A stretch of DNA of 64,000 nt from Luteococcus sp038433135 (lineage in GTDB: Bacteria > Actinomycetota > Actinomycetes > Propionibacteriales > Propionibacteriaceae), in the NCBI RefSeq assembly GCF_038433135.1, contig NZ_JBCDMV010000001.1, forward strand, positions 1 to 64,000, read 5' to 3'. Shown here piece by piece: positions 48,791 through 56,451 of the stretch. The translations under genes were made by a program, and so were the position numbers. The notes below the pieces were generated by a model. The model made no database searches, was not told where the DNA came from, and saw only the letters and a program-made list of their open reading frames with translations. Each line of letters begins with the position of its first letter. Within the stretch, counting starts at the first letter, position 1.

Positions 48791-49822
48791 TCAGGGCTTG
48801 TCGGGGTGGTCGGTGGTGGGGGCCTCGATGGTCGCCTTGCGCCCGTCGAAGCGGACCTTGCTCAGCCACATCTGGCGGCCGGTGGCCTCGTCGCCGACGG
48901 CATCCGGCTGCCAGGCGTGGTAGACCATCCACCATTGTTCGCCGACCTTGATCAGCTGGCAGTGACCGGGGCCCGCTGCCACCTCATTGGCGGCCAGGGC
49001 CGGCTCGGGATCCTTCACGAAGGGGCCGAGCGGGGAATCGGCCACGGCATGCCCGACGGCATAGTCGGCCGATCCGTAGTCATTGGCGGAGTAGAACATG
49101 TGGAAGACCCCGTCGATCTCCACCACCGCCGGACCCTCCACCAGGTGCCCTTCCCAGGGCAGGTCCTGCTGGAAGAGCTTGGTGGGCTTGCCGACCAGAC
49201 CCTTGCCGTCGGGGCTGAGCTGCTGCGCCTTGATCCAGGTGTCGGTCTTGATCGCATTGCCGTCATTCTTCCAGTACAGCCAGGCCTTGCCCGACGAGTC
49301 GATGAAGGGCGACTGGTCGATCGAACCACCCTCCTTGGTCTCGCAGACCAGCGGCTTGGCGGAGTCGTCGACGAAGGGTCCCTCCGGCTTGCCGGCGGTG
49401 GCCACCGAGATGCACTGCCACTGCGGGTCCGGTGCCTTGGTGGTGTAGTACAGCCGATAGCTGCCGTCGGTCCACTTGATGATCTCCGGCGCCCAGACCT
49501 TGCCGGAACTGGACCAAGGGGCGACGGTGGGCAAGGCGTCCTTGCCCTGGGTCCATTCGGTCATGTCCGGGCTGGTCAGCACCTGGACATTCATCCCGTT
49601 GCCATTGGTGGCGATCGCCAGGTAGCCGTCGCTGCCCTTGATCACCTGGGGATCGGGGAAGTTGTACGGGTAGACGGGGTTGGTGAAGCCGCTGGTCATT
49701 GACTGTCCTGAGGAGGTACTGGGGGTAGTGGTCGAGTCCGGGGTTGTCTGGCCACAGGCGCTGAGGCCGGTGGCCAGACAACCGGCCAGAAGGACGGCGA
49801 CTGCATGGGACGGGCGAGACAT
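48791..49822 (-). CDS. GH43-type glycosidase, surface lipoprotein
   Basis: 343 residues. The signal peptide ends in the lipobox GLSAC (Cys23). The five-bladed propeller has the catalytic triad positions of GH43: Asp57 in NFPDPQ, Asp169 in SIDQSPF, and Glu229 in LVEGPAVV. GH43 enzymes act on arabinan or xylan side chains. Anchored outside, it would trim a plant or microbial glycan before import by the ABC genes upstream. The chain ends in KP after a Thr/Asp-rich tail. Confidence 0.85.
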   Translation of the reverse strand: MSRPSHAVAVLLAGCLATGLSACGQTTPDSTTTPSTSSGQSMTSGFTNPVYPYNFPDPQVIKGSDGYLAIATNGNGMNVQVLTSPDMTEWTQGKDALPTVAPWSSSGKVWAPEIIKWTDGSYRLYYTTKAPDPQWQCISVATAGKPEGPFVDDSAKPLVCETKEGGSIDQSPFIDSSGKAWLYWKNDGNAIKTDTWIKAQQLSPDGKGLVGKPTKLFQQDLPWEGHLVEGPAVVEIDGVFHMFYSANDYGSADYAVGHAVADSPLGPFVKDPEPALAANEVAAGPGHCQLIKVGEQWWMVYHAWQPDAVGDEATGRQMWLSKVRFDGRKATIEAPTTDHPDKP

Positions 49823-49851
49823 CGTCGTCTCCTCTGGTGGTGGGGTGGGGA

Positions 49852-50679
49852 CTACTTGAGGCCAGAGCTGGCGACGCCCTGGATGATGTAGCGCTGGAGG
49901 GCCACGAACAGGATCAGCACGGGCACCGCCGCGATCGTGGCGCCGGCCATCACCACCGGGTAGTCAATGGTGTAGGCGCCCTGCAGGCGGGCCAGGCCGA
50001 TCGGAAGCGTCAACATGGTGTCGCTGAACATGGTGTACAGCGGCCAGATGAAGTCATTCCAGTTGGCCAGGAATTGCAGGACCAGCAGGGTCATGATCGC
50101 CGGCCGGGCATTGGGAAGCACGATCGAGAAGAAGGTGCGGAAGGGGCCGGCCCCGTCGATCCGGGCGGATTCCTCCAGCTCGAAGGGAAGCCCCAGGAAG
50201 AACTGGCGCATGAAGAACATCCCGAAGGCGCTGGCCGCACCGGGGATCACCAGGGCCTGGAAGCTGTCCAGCCACTGCAGCCGGCTCATCAGTTCAAAGT
50301 TGGGCATCAGGAAGACGAAGCCGGGCACGAACATGGTCGCGATGATCAGCTTGAACAGGGCATCGCGACCCCGGAAGGTCATCCGGGCCAGGGCATAGCC
50401 GGCCATCGCGCAGATGGTGACGCTCAGCAGCGCGAACAGCGTGGCCGCGATCGCGGAGTTGGCCAGCCAGCGGAAGACCGGCGAGGCGTCGTCGACGAAG
50501 AGCAGCGTGCGGAAGGCGCCCAGCGTGGGCATCTTCGGGAAGACCGTCGGGGGCACCGCCTGGGACTCGACGCGGGTCTTGAAGGCCGTCAGCATCATGT
50601 AGCCGATCGGGAAGATGAAGACCAGCGAGAGCAGGATCATCCCCAGCCAGAAGAAGGGATTGCGACGAGAGCGGTTCAT
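49852..50679 (-). CDS. ABC sugar permease, MalG type
   Basis: 275 residues from ATG 50679, overlapping the upstream permease stop (ATGA), with AAGGAA before it. Six membrane segments and the EAA loop FELEESARIDGAGPFRTFFSI. It forms the channel with the MalF-like protein encoded just upstream. No ATPase gene is in this locus, so a shared MsmK-type ATPase is likely. Confidence 0.9.
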   Translation of the reverse strand: MNRSRRNPFFWLGMILLSLVFIFPIGYMMLTAFKTRVESQAVPPTVFPKMPTLGAFRTLLFVDDASPVFRWLANSAIAATLFALLSVTICAMAGYALARMTFRGRDALFKLIIATMFVPGFVFLMPNFELMSRLQWLDSFQALVIPGAASAFGMFFMRQFFLGLPFELEESARIDGAGPFRTFFSIVLPNARPAIMTLLVLQFLANWNDFIWPLYTMFSDTMLTLPIGLARLQGAYTIDYPVVMAGATIAAVPVLILFVALQRYIIQGVASSGLK

Positions 50680-51689
50680 GCGAGGGTTCCTTCCTGGAGG
50701 CCCTTGGCGCGTCGCCGGGCATTCTTGCGTTCCTTCTCGGCGTCCTTGTCGCGCATCAGCCAGAACTGGATGATGGAGACGATGGCCAGGCACAATGCCA
50801 GTAGGTAGCTCATGGCGGCGGCCTGGCCGGCCCGGCTCTCCTTGAAGCCCAGGTCCGTCATCACCATCAGGGCGGTGCGGGTGGACTCGGTTGGCCCACC
50901 CTTGGTGATCATGTACGACTGGCCGAACATGTTGGCACTGGCCAGCACGGTGGTGACCAGCACGAAGACCACCACGGGTCGCAACCCCGGCAGAGTGATG
51001 CTGAAGAACTGTTGCACCTTGTTGGCGCCATCCAGCGAGGCGGCCTCATACTGTTCCGGCGGGATGTCGCCCAGGCCAGCGACGTAGATGATCGCGTTGA
51101 AGCCCATCGTCCACCAGACCGTGACACCCACCAGCGAGATCCACGCCCAGGGCTGGTCGGTGGTCCACTGGATGTCGGTGTGCAGCAGCGAGTTGATGAT
51201 GCCGAAGTTGCCGTCCAGGAAGTAGCGCCACATCAGGCCGATCACCGAGACGCCCAGCACATAGGGGGCGAAGAAGGTGGCGCGGAAGAAGGTACGTCCG
51301 GGGAAGTTGCGGTGCAGCAACATCGCCAGCAGCAGGGGCAGCGTCACCAGGAAGGGGACGCTGAAGAGCACGAAGAGCCCGGTGTTCTTCATCCCATTCC
51401 AGAAGGGCTTGTACTGCACCGCGGCCGGATCGAACAGATCGGTGTAGTTCTGCAGGCCGATGAAAGGCTTGCCCGGCAGGGTGAAGTCCCAGTCGTGCAG
51501 GCTGATCCACAGGCCGTAGAAGGCCGGCAGGATGGTGAAGATGAAGAACAGTGTCAGGAAGGGGGCCAGGAAGACCAGTGGCACCCAGGCCGCCTGGTGA
51601 CGCCGGCCCTTGCGACGCGCGGCGGGCGCAGAGGCCCGCAGGCCGGGGGTTGCGGAACCCCCGGCCTGCGAGTTGACGGCGGAACTCAT
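50676..51689 (-). CDS. ABC sugar permease, MalF type
   Basis: 337 residues. A basic N-terminal tail precedes six membrane segments; the EAA loop is PPEQYEAASLDGANKVQQFF, and TKGGPTESTRTALMVM is a family hallmark. ATG 51689 overlaps the binding-protein stop by four bases and its own stop overlaps the MalG-like start. Confidence 0.9.
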   Translation of the reverse strand: MSSAVNSQAGGSATPGLRASAPAARRKGRRHQAAWVPLVFLAPFLTLFFIFTILPAFYGLWISLHDWDFTLPGKPFIGLQNYTDLFDPAAVQYKPFWNGMKNTGLFVLFSVPFLVTLPLLLAMLLHRNFPGRTFFRATFFAPYVLGVSVIGLMWRYFLDGNFGIINSLLHTDIQWTTDQPWAWISLVGVTVWWTMGFNAIIYVAGLGDIPPEQYEAASLDGANKVQQFFSITLPGLRPVVVFVLVTTVLASANMFGQSYMITKGGPTESTRTALMVMTDLGFKESRAGQAAAMSYLLALCLAIVSIIQFWLMRDKDAEKERKNARRRAKGLQEGTLA

Positions 51690-53026
51690 GCCCCGTACTT
51701 CTTCGCGTTGGCCTCGAGCACCTTGGTGGCGCGTTCCGCAGAGGAGTTCAGCACGGTGGCGACGTCCTTCAGGCCGAGGGTGATCTCATTGAGACCCTTC
51801 TCGAACTCGCCGAAGGCGTCAGCGATACCGGGGACGGCCGGCGGGAAGAACAGGTCGTCAACCTGAACAGCCAGGGCGGACTGCTCCTTGAGGGCCTTGA
51901 ACTCAGCCGAGTCGCGCACGGTGTTGCGGGCCGGAACCTGGCCACCCTTGGCCCATTCCAGCGACTTCTGGGAGACCCAGTTCAGGAAGACCTTGCCAGC
52001 GGTCGCCTTGTTCTGGTCCTGGCTCTTCTGCACCGGCAGCACGAACTGGTGCGAGCCGGCCCAGGCAGCGTCCTTGCCGCCGATATTGGGCAGGCGGGTG
52101 ACGCCCCACTGAAGGTCCTTCTTCTCGTTCAGGGTGTTGATGGACCAGATGCCATTCCAGTTGAAGGCATTCTGCCCATTCTGCAGGGCCAGGAAGTCGG
52201 CATCCTGGGCAACCTTGGCGGGGGAGTAGCCCTGTTTGATCAGGTTCTGCCACCAGGTCAGCGCCTTGACCGCGGCCTCTTCATTCCAGGTGGCCTTGGT
52301 GCCCTCGGCGTTGTAGAGACTGCCGCCGAACTGGTTGATCAGGCTCTGGGTGCTCATGCTGCCCGTGAACGGGAAGGGAGTGGCCCAGTGCCCCTGGATG
52401 CCCTTCGACTTGAGCTTGTCCAGCGCATCCATGTAGGAGTTCTCGTCCATCGGCGGCTTGTTCGGATCCAGGCCGCCCTTCTCCATCACGGCCTTGTTGT
52501 AGAAGAAGCCCAGCGGGTGCACGTCCAGCGGGATGGCGTAGCGGACATCCTTGTAGATGCCAGCCTTCCACGGAACCGGGGCAAAGTCGGTCTCGCTCAG
52601 GTTCAGTGCCTTGGCCACGTCATCGAGCGGCTGGATGATCTTGCGGGCCGCATTGGTGGCCACCGAGTCGACGTGCATGATGGCGACGTCAGGGCCCTTG
52701 CCGGCCTGCACCGCCGTGGGGAGCTTGGTGTAGTAGTCGGCCCACTGCATGGTCTGGACGCTGATCTTGATGTTCTTGTGGTCCGCCATGAACTGGTCGA
52801 CCAGCTTCTTCATGAAGGCGCCATCGCCGCCGGTGAAGCCATTCCAGAATTGGAGCGAGACCTCCGGGCCGTCATAGCTGGTGGCCGCCGCGGTGGCGGG
52901 ACCGGTGGCGGCGCCGCCCCCGGCGCTCTTGCCGCCGCCACAGCCAGCGAGGGTGGCGGCTGCGCCGAGGCCAAGACCTGCGGTCAAGATGCTGCGACGG
53001 GTGAACGAACTGTTCGGGATGGTCAT
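51686..53026 (-). CDS. ABC sugar-binding protein, Tat-type lipoprotein
   Basis: 446 residues from ATG 53026 (AAGGAA upstream). The N-terminus combines a twin-arginine motif (FTRRSILTAGLGLGAAA) with a lipobox (TLAGC), so it should be exported folded and lipid-anchored. The mature protein is a cluster-1 sugar-binding protein (VSLQFWNGFTGGDGAFMKKL, AVQAGKGPDVAIMH, DVHPLGFFYNKAVMEKGGLD). Its ligand is probably the oligosaccharide cut by the GH43/GH2 enzymes of the operon. It is the first gene of a six-gene operon, divergent from lacI. Confidence 0.9.
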   Translation of the reverse strand: MTIPNSSFTRRSILTAGLGLGAAATLAGCGGGKSAGGGAATGPATAAATSYDGPEVSLQFWNGFTGGDGAFMKKLVDQFMADHKNIKISVQTMQWADYYTKLPTAVQAGKGPDVAIMHVDSVATNAARKIIQPLDDVAKALNLSETDFAPVPWKAGIYKDVRYAIPLDVHPLGFFYNKAVMEKGGLDPNKPPMDENSYMDALDKLKSKGIQGHWATPFPFTGSMSTQSLINQFGGSLYNAEGTKATWNEEAAVKALTWWQNLIKQGYSPAKVAQDADFLALQNGQNAFNWNGIWSINTLNEKKDLQWGVTRLPNIGGKDAAWAGSHQFVLPVQKSQDQNKATAGKVFLNWVSQKSLEWAKGGQVPARNTVRDSAEFKALKEQSALAVQVDDLFFPPAVPGIADAFGEFEKGLNEITLGLKDVATVLNSSAERATKVLEANAKKYGA

Positions 53027-53061
53027 GGCGGGATTCCTTCGGTCTGCGAATACAGGAGACG

Positions 53062-53077
53062 CGTTCACCAGTGAACG
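53062..53077. promoter_or_regulatory. LacI-type operator upstream of the glycan operon
   Basis: CGTTCAC and GTGAACG flank a CA centre, 36 bases before ATG 53026, in the region expected near the transcription start. The divergent LacI protein (53299) is the likely ligand. Confidence 0.6.
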
Positions 53078-53085
53078 GGTCCGGG

Positions 53086-53133
53086 TGTTGATCGAGCGCT
53101 GTGTTGATCAGATGCTGTGCTGATCGGGCGCGT
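53086..53133. repeat. Three 16-base tandem repeats in the operon promoter region
   Basis: TGTTGATCGAGCGCTG, TGTTGATCAGATGCTG and TGCTGATCGGGCGCGT follow head to tail. They lie upstream of the candidate operator, where an activator could bind. Confidence 0.65.
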
Positions 53134-53286
53134 CCGGGAGGTGCTGCCATGCAACTCCCGTCGCGATAGAACCAACTTTGCAACGGTGGAAGTTCAAAGT
53201 CCAGTGCTTTCGAAGGATTTCCCGAAAAAAGTTGCAACGGAGGCAAAACTCTGGAGGTTGACTCCAGACATCCACGCCATCGGGCC

Positions 53287-53292
53287 TAGGCT
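53287..53292 (+). promoter_or_regulatory. -10 box for leaderless lacI
   Basis: TAGGCT ends six bases before ATG 53299; no ribosome site precedes the start. Confidence 0.55.
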
Positions 53293-53298
53293 GTGGGC

Positions 53299-54300
53299 AT
53301 GGCGGTTCGACTGAGGGATGTGGCGGAGCGGGCAGGCGTCTCGGTGCGCACCGCCTCCAATGTGGTCAACGACTTCCCGCATGTGAAGCCGTCCACCCGG
53401 CTGCGGGTGCAGTCGGCCATCGACGAGCTTGGCTACCGACCCAATCTCAGCGCTCGGCAGCTCAAGTACGGGCGCAGCGGCTTCATCGCACTGGCCATCC
53501 CCCAGATCGACTCGCCCTACTTCGCGGAACTGGCGCAGAAGTTCACCGAGGCGGCCGCTGAGCGCGGCTTCATCGCCCTGATGGACGTCACGAATGGTCG
53601 ACCCGAGCTGGAGAAGCAGGTGATGTCCGGCGTGCAGAGCCACATGGTGGACGGCGTCGTCTTCTCCCCGCTCTCGGTGAAGGCGAAGGACTTCCTGGCG
53701 CGAAAGGACACCACGCCGATGGTGCTCCTGGGGGAGCGGGCGGTCCCGGAGGGCTATGACCACGTCGCGGTGGATTCCATCGTCGCCTCGCGCGCGATGG
53801 TGGAACATCTCCTGGGGCTCGGGCGGCGCCGGATCGCAGTGATCGGTTATGAGGCCTTCGACGGCACCGCCTCCGTGCGGCTGCAGGGCTACCGGGATGC
53901 GTTGAGCGCGGCTGGCCTTCCCCTTGAGGATGAACTGATGGTTGGGGTGCCGGCCTACCTGCGCGCCGAGGGGCAGGCCGCCATGCAACGGCTGCTGGCC
54001 CTGCCGTCGCCGCCGGATGCCGTCTTCTGCTTCAACGACCTGATGGCCATCGGCGCCCTCAGCGCCTGTCGACAGGCGGGTGTCCGGGTTCCGGAAGATG
54101 TGGCGGTGGCGGGTTTTGACGGGATTGCGGAAGGGGTCTTCTCCGACCCTCCCCTGACCACGATCCAACCCGATCTGGGAGCGCTGACCACGCAGGCGCT
54201 GCGGCTCCTGCTGGGGCGGATTGACGGTTCGCTCACCAGCCCTGCGGAGGACTACAAGGTGCCTTGGAAGCTGGTGGTGCGGGCCAGCACCGTGCGCTGA
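53299..54300 (+). CDS. LacI-family regulator of the GH2/GH43 locus
   Basis: 333 residues from ATG 53299. Helix-turn-helix RLRDVAERAGVSVRTASNVV, hinge GYRPNLSARQLK, and the sensor domain with PDAVFCFNDLMAIGALSA and VAVAGFDGIAEG. It is divergent from the ABC/glycosidase operon and most likely represses it through the 53062-53077 palindrome. Inducer is presumably an arabino- or galacto-oligosaccharide. Confidence 0.9.
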   Translation: MAVRLRDVAERAGVSVRTASNVVNDFPHVKPSTRLRVQSAIDELGYRPNLSARQLKYGRSGFIALAIPQIDSPYFAELAQKFTEAAAERGFIALMDVTNGRPELEKQVMSGVQSHMVDGVVFSPLSVKAKDFLARKDTTPMVLLGERAVPEGYDHVAVDSIVASRAMVEHLLGLGRRRIAVIGYEAFDGTASVRLQGYRDALSAAGLPLEDELMVGVPAYLRAEGQAAMQRLLALPSPPDAVFCFNDLMAIGALSACRQAGVRVPEDVAVAGFDGIAEGVFSDPPLTTIQPDLGALTTQALRLLLGRIDGSLTSPAEDYKVPWKLVVRASTVR

Positions 54301-54333
54301 GCAGTGGGCCCGTCCCCTCCCGGGGGCCGGCAA

Positions 54334-54535
54334 ACCACGATTGCCGAGCTTGGCGGATGGCATGTCCGGTTTGGTCGCTCTCGCCCAGGTTGACGTCGCG
54401 CCTGATTGAGTTCGGTGAGCCGGTTTGTGCTCCTGGCGCCCGGCATTTCGGGCGCTGGGAGCATGAGGTGGCTCGGGGTGTCGGATGTGGCGCGACGTGG
54501 CGCGGTTGCCCCTCGACAGACTCGGGGATCGTGGT
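54334..54535. repeat. 202-bp nested imperfect palindrome between convergent genes
   Basis: Nested perfect arms: ACCACGAT/ATCGTGGT, CCGAG/CTCGG, ACGTCGCGCC/GGCGCGACGT, GAGCC/GGCTC, and a central 14-bp stem GCTCCTGGCGCCCG with CGGGCGCTGGGAGC (two G-T pairs, six-base loop). A degenerate copy of the dispersed repeat (CCTCGACAGACTCGG) is included. Confidence 0.85.
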
Positions 54536-54559
54536 CGGCTTGGGCTGTTGGGGCGCCGG

Positions 54560-55228
54560 TCAGGCGTCGGTGTCGGGATCGCCCAGGCCCATGGCGACGT
54601 CTTCCGCGTCCTCCTCGGCCTGTTCCTCCGCCTCGATCGCCTCCAGCTTGTCGTCGTCGTCCAGCCGCTCCGCCGGCGAGAAGGCCACATCGGCGGCCTT
54701 GCACAACCGGGAGGCCACGCCGGGTAGCCGGGTGGTCCAGGCCAGCTTGTTCACCAGCGCCACCAACTGTTCACCGCTGAACGCAAGGCTCTCGTAAGAG
54801 GCGTCGGCGGTGGTGTGGGCATCCTCCACCAGCGTCGCGTCGTAGCCGCGGTAGAGCGCACCGAACAGGGTGCTGCGGACGCAGAAGTCGCTCTGCGCGC
54901 CGGTGATCCACAGGTGGCTCGCGCCGACGGCGGCCAGGGCATCGTCCAGGGTGGTCTCCGCGAAGGAATCGCCGAACCGCTTCTCGATGAGCTGCTCGCC
55001 GGGCTCGGGCATCAGCTCACCGACGATCTGCCACTCCTCGCTGCCCGCCTGCAGCCCCGGCCCCTGGTGCCGTACCCAGACCACCGGTGTTCCGGCCAGC
55101 CGGGCCCGTCGCACCAGATCCGCAATGGTGGTGATGATCCGCTGCGACTGCCACAGATCCGCCATCACGCCCACCTGGACGTCGACCACCAACAGGGCGT
55201 CGCCGGTGCGACCGGTGAACAGGCTCAT
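54560..55228 (-). CDS. Isochorismatase-family hydrolase
   Basis: 222 residues from ATG 55228 (GAAGGAG upstream). The cysteine-hydrolase triad is visible: Asp16 in LLVVDVQ, Lys in LIEKRFGDSF, and Cys in GAQSDFCVRS. Such enzymes hydrolyse small amides or enol ethers (nicotinamide, ureas, isochorismate). The last 40 residues are a strongly acidic tail (LDDDDKLEAIEAEEQAEEDA) unusual for the family. The gene stands alone and its substrate is unknown. Confidence 0.85.
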   Translation of the reverse strand: MSLFTGRTGDALLVVDVQVGVMADLWQSQRIITTIADLVRRARLAGTPVVWVRHQGPGLQAGSEEWQIVGELMPEPGEQLIEKRFGDSFAETTLDDALAAVGASHLWITGAQSDFCVRSTLFGALYRGYDATLVEDAHTTADASYESLAFSGEQLVALVNKLAWTTRLPGVASRLCKAADVAFSPAERLDDDDKLEAIEAEEQAEEDAEDVAMGLGDPDTDA

Positions 55229-55277
55229 CAGGGGCTCCTTCGCTTGGCTGATTGGAGCCTAGCGTCCTGAAGACGAC

Positions 55278-55308
55278 GGTGGCCCGACTCCAAGGGAGTC
55301 GGGCCACC
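55278..55308 (-). terminator. Terminator of the NlpC/P60 gene
   Basis: GGTGGCCCGACTC (55278-55290) pairs perfectly with GAGTCGGGCCACC (55296-55308) around a five-base loop, 42 bases after the stop at 55350. Confidence 0.85.
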
Positions 55309-55349
55309 GGGGAAAGCTCGTGCTGGGCTTGCCTGTCGGGCTGCCTGGA

Positions 55350-56195
55350 TCAGGCGGGGCGCACGGCGCCCGCGATCGGCATGGTGTTCATCGACACCTT
55401 GGCCACGGGCTTGCCGGGACGCGAGGCGTGGATGACCTGGCCGTCGCCGACGTAGATGCCGACGTGGCCGCCGCCGTAGAAGACGACGATGTCGCCGGGC
55501 TGCAGGTTGCTGGTGGACACGTTCTGCAGGCCACTCCACTGCGCGTAGCTGGTACGCGGGATGCTGACGCCGGCCGCAGCCCAGGCGGCGGAGGTCAGGC
55601 CGGAGCAGTCGTAGCCGCCGTTGCCGTTGCCGCCGTAGACGTACGGGGTGCCGATGGCGCCGTAGGCGAAGTTCACGGCGGCCTGGGCCTTGGAGGAGCC
55701 GGCCGACTCGCTGCTGGCGCTGCTGGTCACCGAGCGGCTGCTGGTGGCCAGGGTGCGGGCGCTGGAGGTGGTCTCCTGCGCATCAGCGTTGTCGGCGGTG
55801 CCGAGGGCGCTCATGGTGCGGGCGGTGGCGCGGCCGGTGACGCTCAGGCCATTGTCGGCCTGGAAGCGCTCCAGCGCACCGCGGGTGATGGAGCCGAAGT
55901 AGCCGGTGGCCGGCACGTCGTAGCCAGCGGCGGTGAGCTTCTTCTGCAGGCTGCGGATGGCCTCACTGCGATTGCCGAAGGCCACCGAGGAGCTGCTGCT
56001 GGCCGAGCTCGACGTCGACGAGGAGCTGGAGGTGACCTTGCGGGGCGCCGAGTAGGTGCTGGTGCTGGTGCTCGAGCTGCTGTCGGAGGTGGTTTCGGTC
56101 ACCTGGGCATTGGCAGCCGGTGCGACGATCATCATGGAGCCGCCCAGCGCCATCGTGGCGATGGCGGTGCTGGAGATGGCGCGAAGCTTCGACAT
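55350..56195 (-). CDS. Secreted NlpC/P60 peptidoglycan endopeptidase with peptidoglycan-binding domain
   Basis: 281 residues from ATG 56195, chosen because AAAGGAAG lies just upstream. A signal peptide ends near APAANAQ; a Ser/Thr-rich stretch follows, then a peptidoglycan-binding-1 domain (IRSLQKKLTAAGYDVPATGY, GALERFQADNGLSVTGRA), a second Ser-rich linker and the NlpC/P60 domain with Cys197 in YDCSGLT and His244 in GGGHVGIY. It should cut stem peptides during wall remodelling. The promoter has good -35 and -10 boxes. No tandem homologue follows, so it is a single gene. Confidence 0.9.
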   Translation of the reverse strand: MSKLRAISSTAIATMALGGSMMIVAPAANAQVTETTSDSSSSTSTSTYSAPRKVTSSSSSTSSSASSSSSVAFGNRSEAIRSLQKKLTAAGYDVPATGYFGSITRGALERFQADNGLSVTGRATARTMSALGTADNADAQETTSSARTLATSSRSVTSSASSESAGSSKAQAAVNFAYGAIGTPYVYGGNGNGGYDCSGLTSAAWAAAGVSIPRTSYAQWSGLQNVSTSNLQPGDIVVFYGGGHVGIYVGDGQVIHASRPGKPVAKVSMNTMPIAGAVRPA

Positions 56196-56281
56196 GGTCT
56201 TCCTTTGCTGTTGCATTGTTGGTCCCTGCGAGGCGGAGGGCCTGGACATCTGTCCTTGTCACCGGGCGGCGACGGTGTCCG

Positions 56282-56310
56282 ACCCTAGGTTCCTGAGAGT
56301 CTCTTATCAA
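56282..56310 (-). promoter_or_regulatory. Promoter of the NlpC/P60 gene
   Basis: On the minus strand -35 TTGATA (56305-56310), 17-base spacer, -10 TAGGGT (56282-56287). The predicted 5' UTR is about 80 bases and ends with the AAAGGAAG ribosome site. Confidence 0.65.
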
Positions 56311-56451
56311 ATTTTGAGTCGGGTCGGAACCCGACTGATCCCCTGCGGCGTCTCCCCTGGCGTTTGATGAACGGTTGGCAAAGTCCTTGTGGGCCAAGGG
56401 ATTGACCACGGCCCCAATTTGCTCTGTGAAATATGTCTCAATTTCGGCTGG

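Noticed and set aside
56196..56451. c-di-AMP (ydaO-type) riboswitch upstream of the NlpC/P60 gene
   Set aside because: Such riboswitches often precede NlpC/P60 genes in actinomycetes, but I could not find the conserved GAAUCCG-type core or the expected paired segments; the promoter leaves only about 80 bases of leader.
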